This document shows, piece after piece, positions 62,642 to 64,000 of a DNA stretch of 64,000 nt. Source of the DNA: Rhizobium sp. 007 (GTDB lineage Bacteria > Pseudomonadota > Alphaproteobacteria > Rhizobiales > Rhizobiaceae); assembly GCF_015353075.1 (NCBI RefSeq), contig NZ_CP064187.1, positions 248,001-312,000 on the forward strand. Direction: 5' to 3'. The notes under the pieces are model-generated. The model worked only from the letters and a program-made list of their open reading frames with translations. It made no database searches and was not told the origin of the DNA. Positions within the stretch are counted from its first letter, which is position 1. The number at the start of each line of letters is the position of its first letter. The translations under genes and the position numbers were made by a program.

Positions 62642-63685
62642 CTAGTCGAGTGCCGAAAGCACCGATGCCGTGATCGCGTCCGTCTTGTCCTTGCCAGGAA
62701 CTGCGCCGATGCCGCGTGCCGTCGTCGTCCCGATTGCGGCCATCACCTTTCCGGCGGCAGCCGTTTCTCCGAGATGGTCCAGCATCATCGCGCCTGACCA
62801 GATGGCGGCGATCGGATTGGCGATGCCGAGATCAGCGATATCGGGCGCGGAGCCGTGGACGGGTTCGAACATGGATGGCGCTGAGCGATCGGGATTGATA
62901 TTGGCGGAGGCTGCGAAACCGAGTCCGCCCTGGATGGCGGCGCCAAGGTCGGTCAGGATATCTCCGAACAGGTTGGAGGCGACCACGACGTCGAGGCTTT
63001 CCGGCGCCATGACCATGCGGGCGGCCATGGCGTCGATATGGTAGCTGGTCACCTCGACATCGGGATATTCGGCGGAAAGCCTCTGGGTGATCTCGTCCCA
63101 GAAGACCATCGAATACTTCTGCGCGTTGGACTTCGTCACCGAGGCGAGCTTGCCGCGTCGCGCACGCGCTTGCTCAAAGCCGAAACGCAGGATGCGCTCA
63201 ACCCCCTTGCGGGTGAAAATCGAGGTCTCGACCGCCACCTCACTGTCGGTACCCTGATGGACGCGGCCACCGGCGCCGGAATACTCACCCTCGGTGTTTT
63301 CGCGGATGCAGAGAATGTCGAAGGCGTCCGCCTTCAGCGGACCTTGAACGCCCGGCAGCAGCCGGTGCGGGCGGATGTTGGCATATTGGACGAAGGCCTT
63401 GCGGATGGGCAGGAGAAGCCCGTGTAGCGAGACCGAATCCGGCACTTTCGCCGGCCAGCCGACCGCGCCGAGCAGGATGGCATCGAAGGATCTGAGCGTT
63501 TCGATGCCGTCGGCGGGCATCATGCTGCCGTTCTCCAGATAGAAGTCGCAGGACCAGGGATAGCTGGTTGCATCAAGAGAAAATCCGTTCGGGCGCGCCG
63601 TCTTTTCGAGCACGGCCCAGGCTGCTTCCGTCACGTCGCGGCCGATTCCGTCTCCGGGCAGAAGGGCGATCTTGTAGGTTTTCAT
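62642..63685 (-). CDS. Tartrate/isopropylmalate-type dehydrogenase
   Basis: A 347-residue beta-decarboxylating dehydrogenase. The N-terminal LLPGDGIGRDVTEAA, the IRENTEGEYSGAGGR box, and the metal-binding FGDILTDLGAAIQGGLGFAA are those of the tartrate/D-malate subgroup. The EPVHGSAPDIADLGIANP signature is intact. It oxidises a hydroxy-dicarboxylate with NAD and Mn/Mg. It lies between two aldehyde dehydrogenase genes in one direction. Confidence 0.88.
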   Translation of the reverse strand: MKTYKIALLPGDGIGRDVTEAAWAVLEKTARPNGFSLDATSYPWSCDFYLENGSMMPADGIETLRSFDAILLGAVGWPAKVPDSVSLHGLLLPIRKAFVQYANIRPHRLLPGVQGPLKADAFDILCIRENTEGEYSGAGGRVHQGTDSEVAVETSIFTRKGVERILRFGFEQARARRGKLASVTKSNAQKYSMVFWDEITQRLSAEYPDVEVTSYHIDAMAARMVMAPESLDVVVASNLFGDILTDLGAAIQGGLGFAASANINPDRSAPSMFEPVHGSAPDIADLGIANPIAAIWSGAMMLDHLGETAAAGKVMAAIGTTTARGIGAVPGKDKTDAITASVLSALD

Positions 63686-63694
63686 CGCAGGTCC

Positions 63695-64000
63695 TTACAG
63701 GCTGATGAGCACGCTTTTGCTCTTGCGGTTGGCAAGATAGGCTTCGCGGCCGAGATCTTTGCCGATGCCGGACTGCTTGTAGCCGCCGGTCGGCAGTATG
63801 TGGTCGCGTGAGCGACTGAAACGGTTAACCCAGACAGTGCCCGCCTGCAGGCGGCGGGTGAGCCGGATCGCTCGGGAAAGATCGCGAGTGAAGAGTCCGG
63901 CCGCAAGTCCATAGGTTGGGTGATCGGCCAGCGTCAACGCCTCCTCCTCGTCGGCAAAGGTCTGTAGGGTGAGGACGGGTCCGAAGATTTCTTCGCTGAC
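63695..64000 (-). CDS. Aldehyde dehydrogenase, partial (C-terminal part)
   Basis: The last 102 codons of an aldehyde dehydrogenase, cut by the window end: EEIFGPVLTLQTFADEEEAL, then LADHPTYGLAAGLFTRDLSR and PTGGYKQSGIGKDLGREA. It starts before base 64000 on the minus strand and ends 9 bp before the tartrate-type dehydrogenase gene begins. It probably handles another aldehyde of the same pathway. Confidence 0.9.
   Translation of the reverse strand, partial: VSEEIFGPVLTLQTFADEEEALTLADHPTYGLAAGLFTRDLSRAIRLTRRLQAGTVWVNRFSRSRDHILPTGGYKQSGIGKDLGREAYLANRKSKSVLISL

Overview
The window looks like chromosomal DNA of a Rhizobiaceae alphaproteobacterium (Rhizobium/Agrobacterium type). It is GC-rich. It carries the conserved rhizobial run murA, DUF2948, hisD, UPF0262, low-molecular-weight phosphatase, infA, maf, yacG, tRNA-Phe, plus a fused symporter/hybrid histidine kinase, DUF982, and rhizobial intergenic palindromes. 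Species cannot be fixed from the sequence alone.

Layout. 1-27.9 kb is ordinary backbone: a MocR-type regulator (cut by the window edge) divergent from an EamA permease; a beta-oxidation set (acyl-CoA dehydrogenase, thiolase, bifunctional FadB/FadJ-type protein) with an operator-like palindrome upstream; cspA; the symporter/hybrid kinase; mscL; an aminotransferase; galE; a 3-hydroxyisobutyryl-CoA hydrolase-type protein; a UvrD-family helicase; several small secreted proteins; tRNA-Thr(GGT); and the murA to yacG housekeeping block.

27.905-45.772 kb is an integrated genomic island. Its tyrosine integrase lies beside tRNA-Phe(GAA), and an exact 75-bp repeat of the tRNA 3' half plus downstream DNA marks the far end. 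From left to right it holds: integrase; a replication module (small ORFs, an excisionase-like HTH protein, a RepA-like hexameric ATPase, an iteron-like hexamer cluster) between two inverted copies of a ~140-bp structured element; a ferredoxin-cyclase-Rieske fusion gene flanked by degenerate direct repeats; an IS407-group IS3 element with a 4-bp target duplication; a minus-strand defence-like block (overlapping GNAT-PIN, ASCH and HNH genes, one unknown gene, and an MmeI-like single-chain restriction-modification enzyme); a decayed ABC permease; and two small phage-like genes.

45.8-64 kb is accessory metabolic DNA. It opens with a graveyard of a small-protein family, a SnoaL-like gene and an aldehyde dehydrogenase stub. 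Then come a DadA-like oxidase with a divergent Lrp/AsnC regulator, a seven-gene minus-strand set (GNAT, class III aminotransferase, HAD hydrolase, dipeptide-type ABC transporter), a divergent HAD hydrolase plus PuuB-like oxidase, and succinate-semialdehyde and other dehydrogenases. Together these look like uptake and breakdown of an amine or omega-amino acid to succinate-type products; the substrate is not identifiable from sequence.

The best candidates for undescribed biology are the GNAT-PIN/ASCH/HNH operon, the ferredoxin-cyclase-Rieske protein, and the paired structured elements around the island's replication module.
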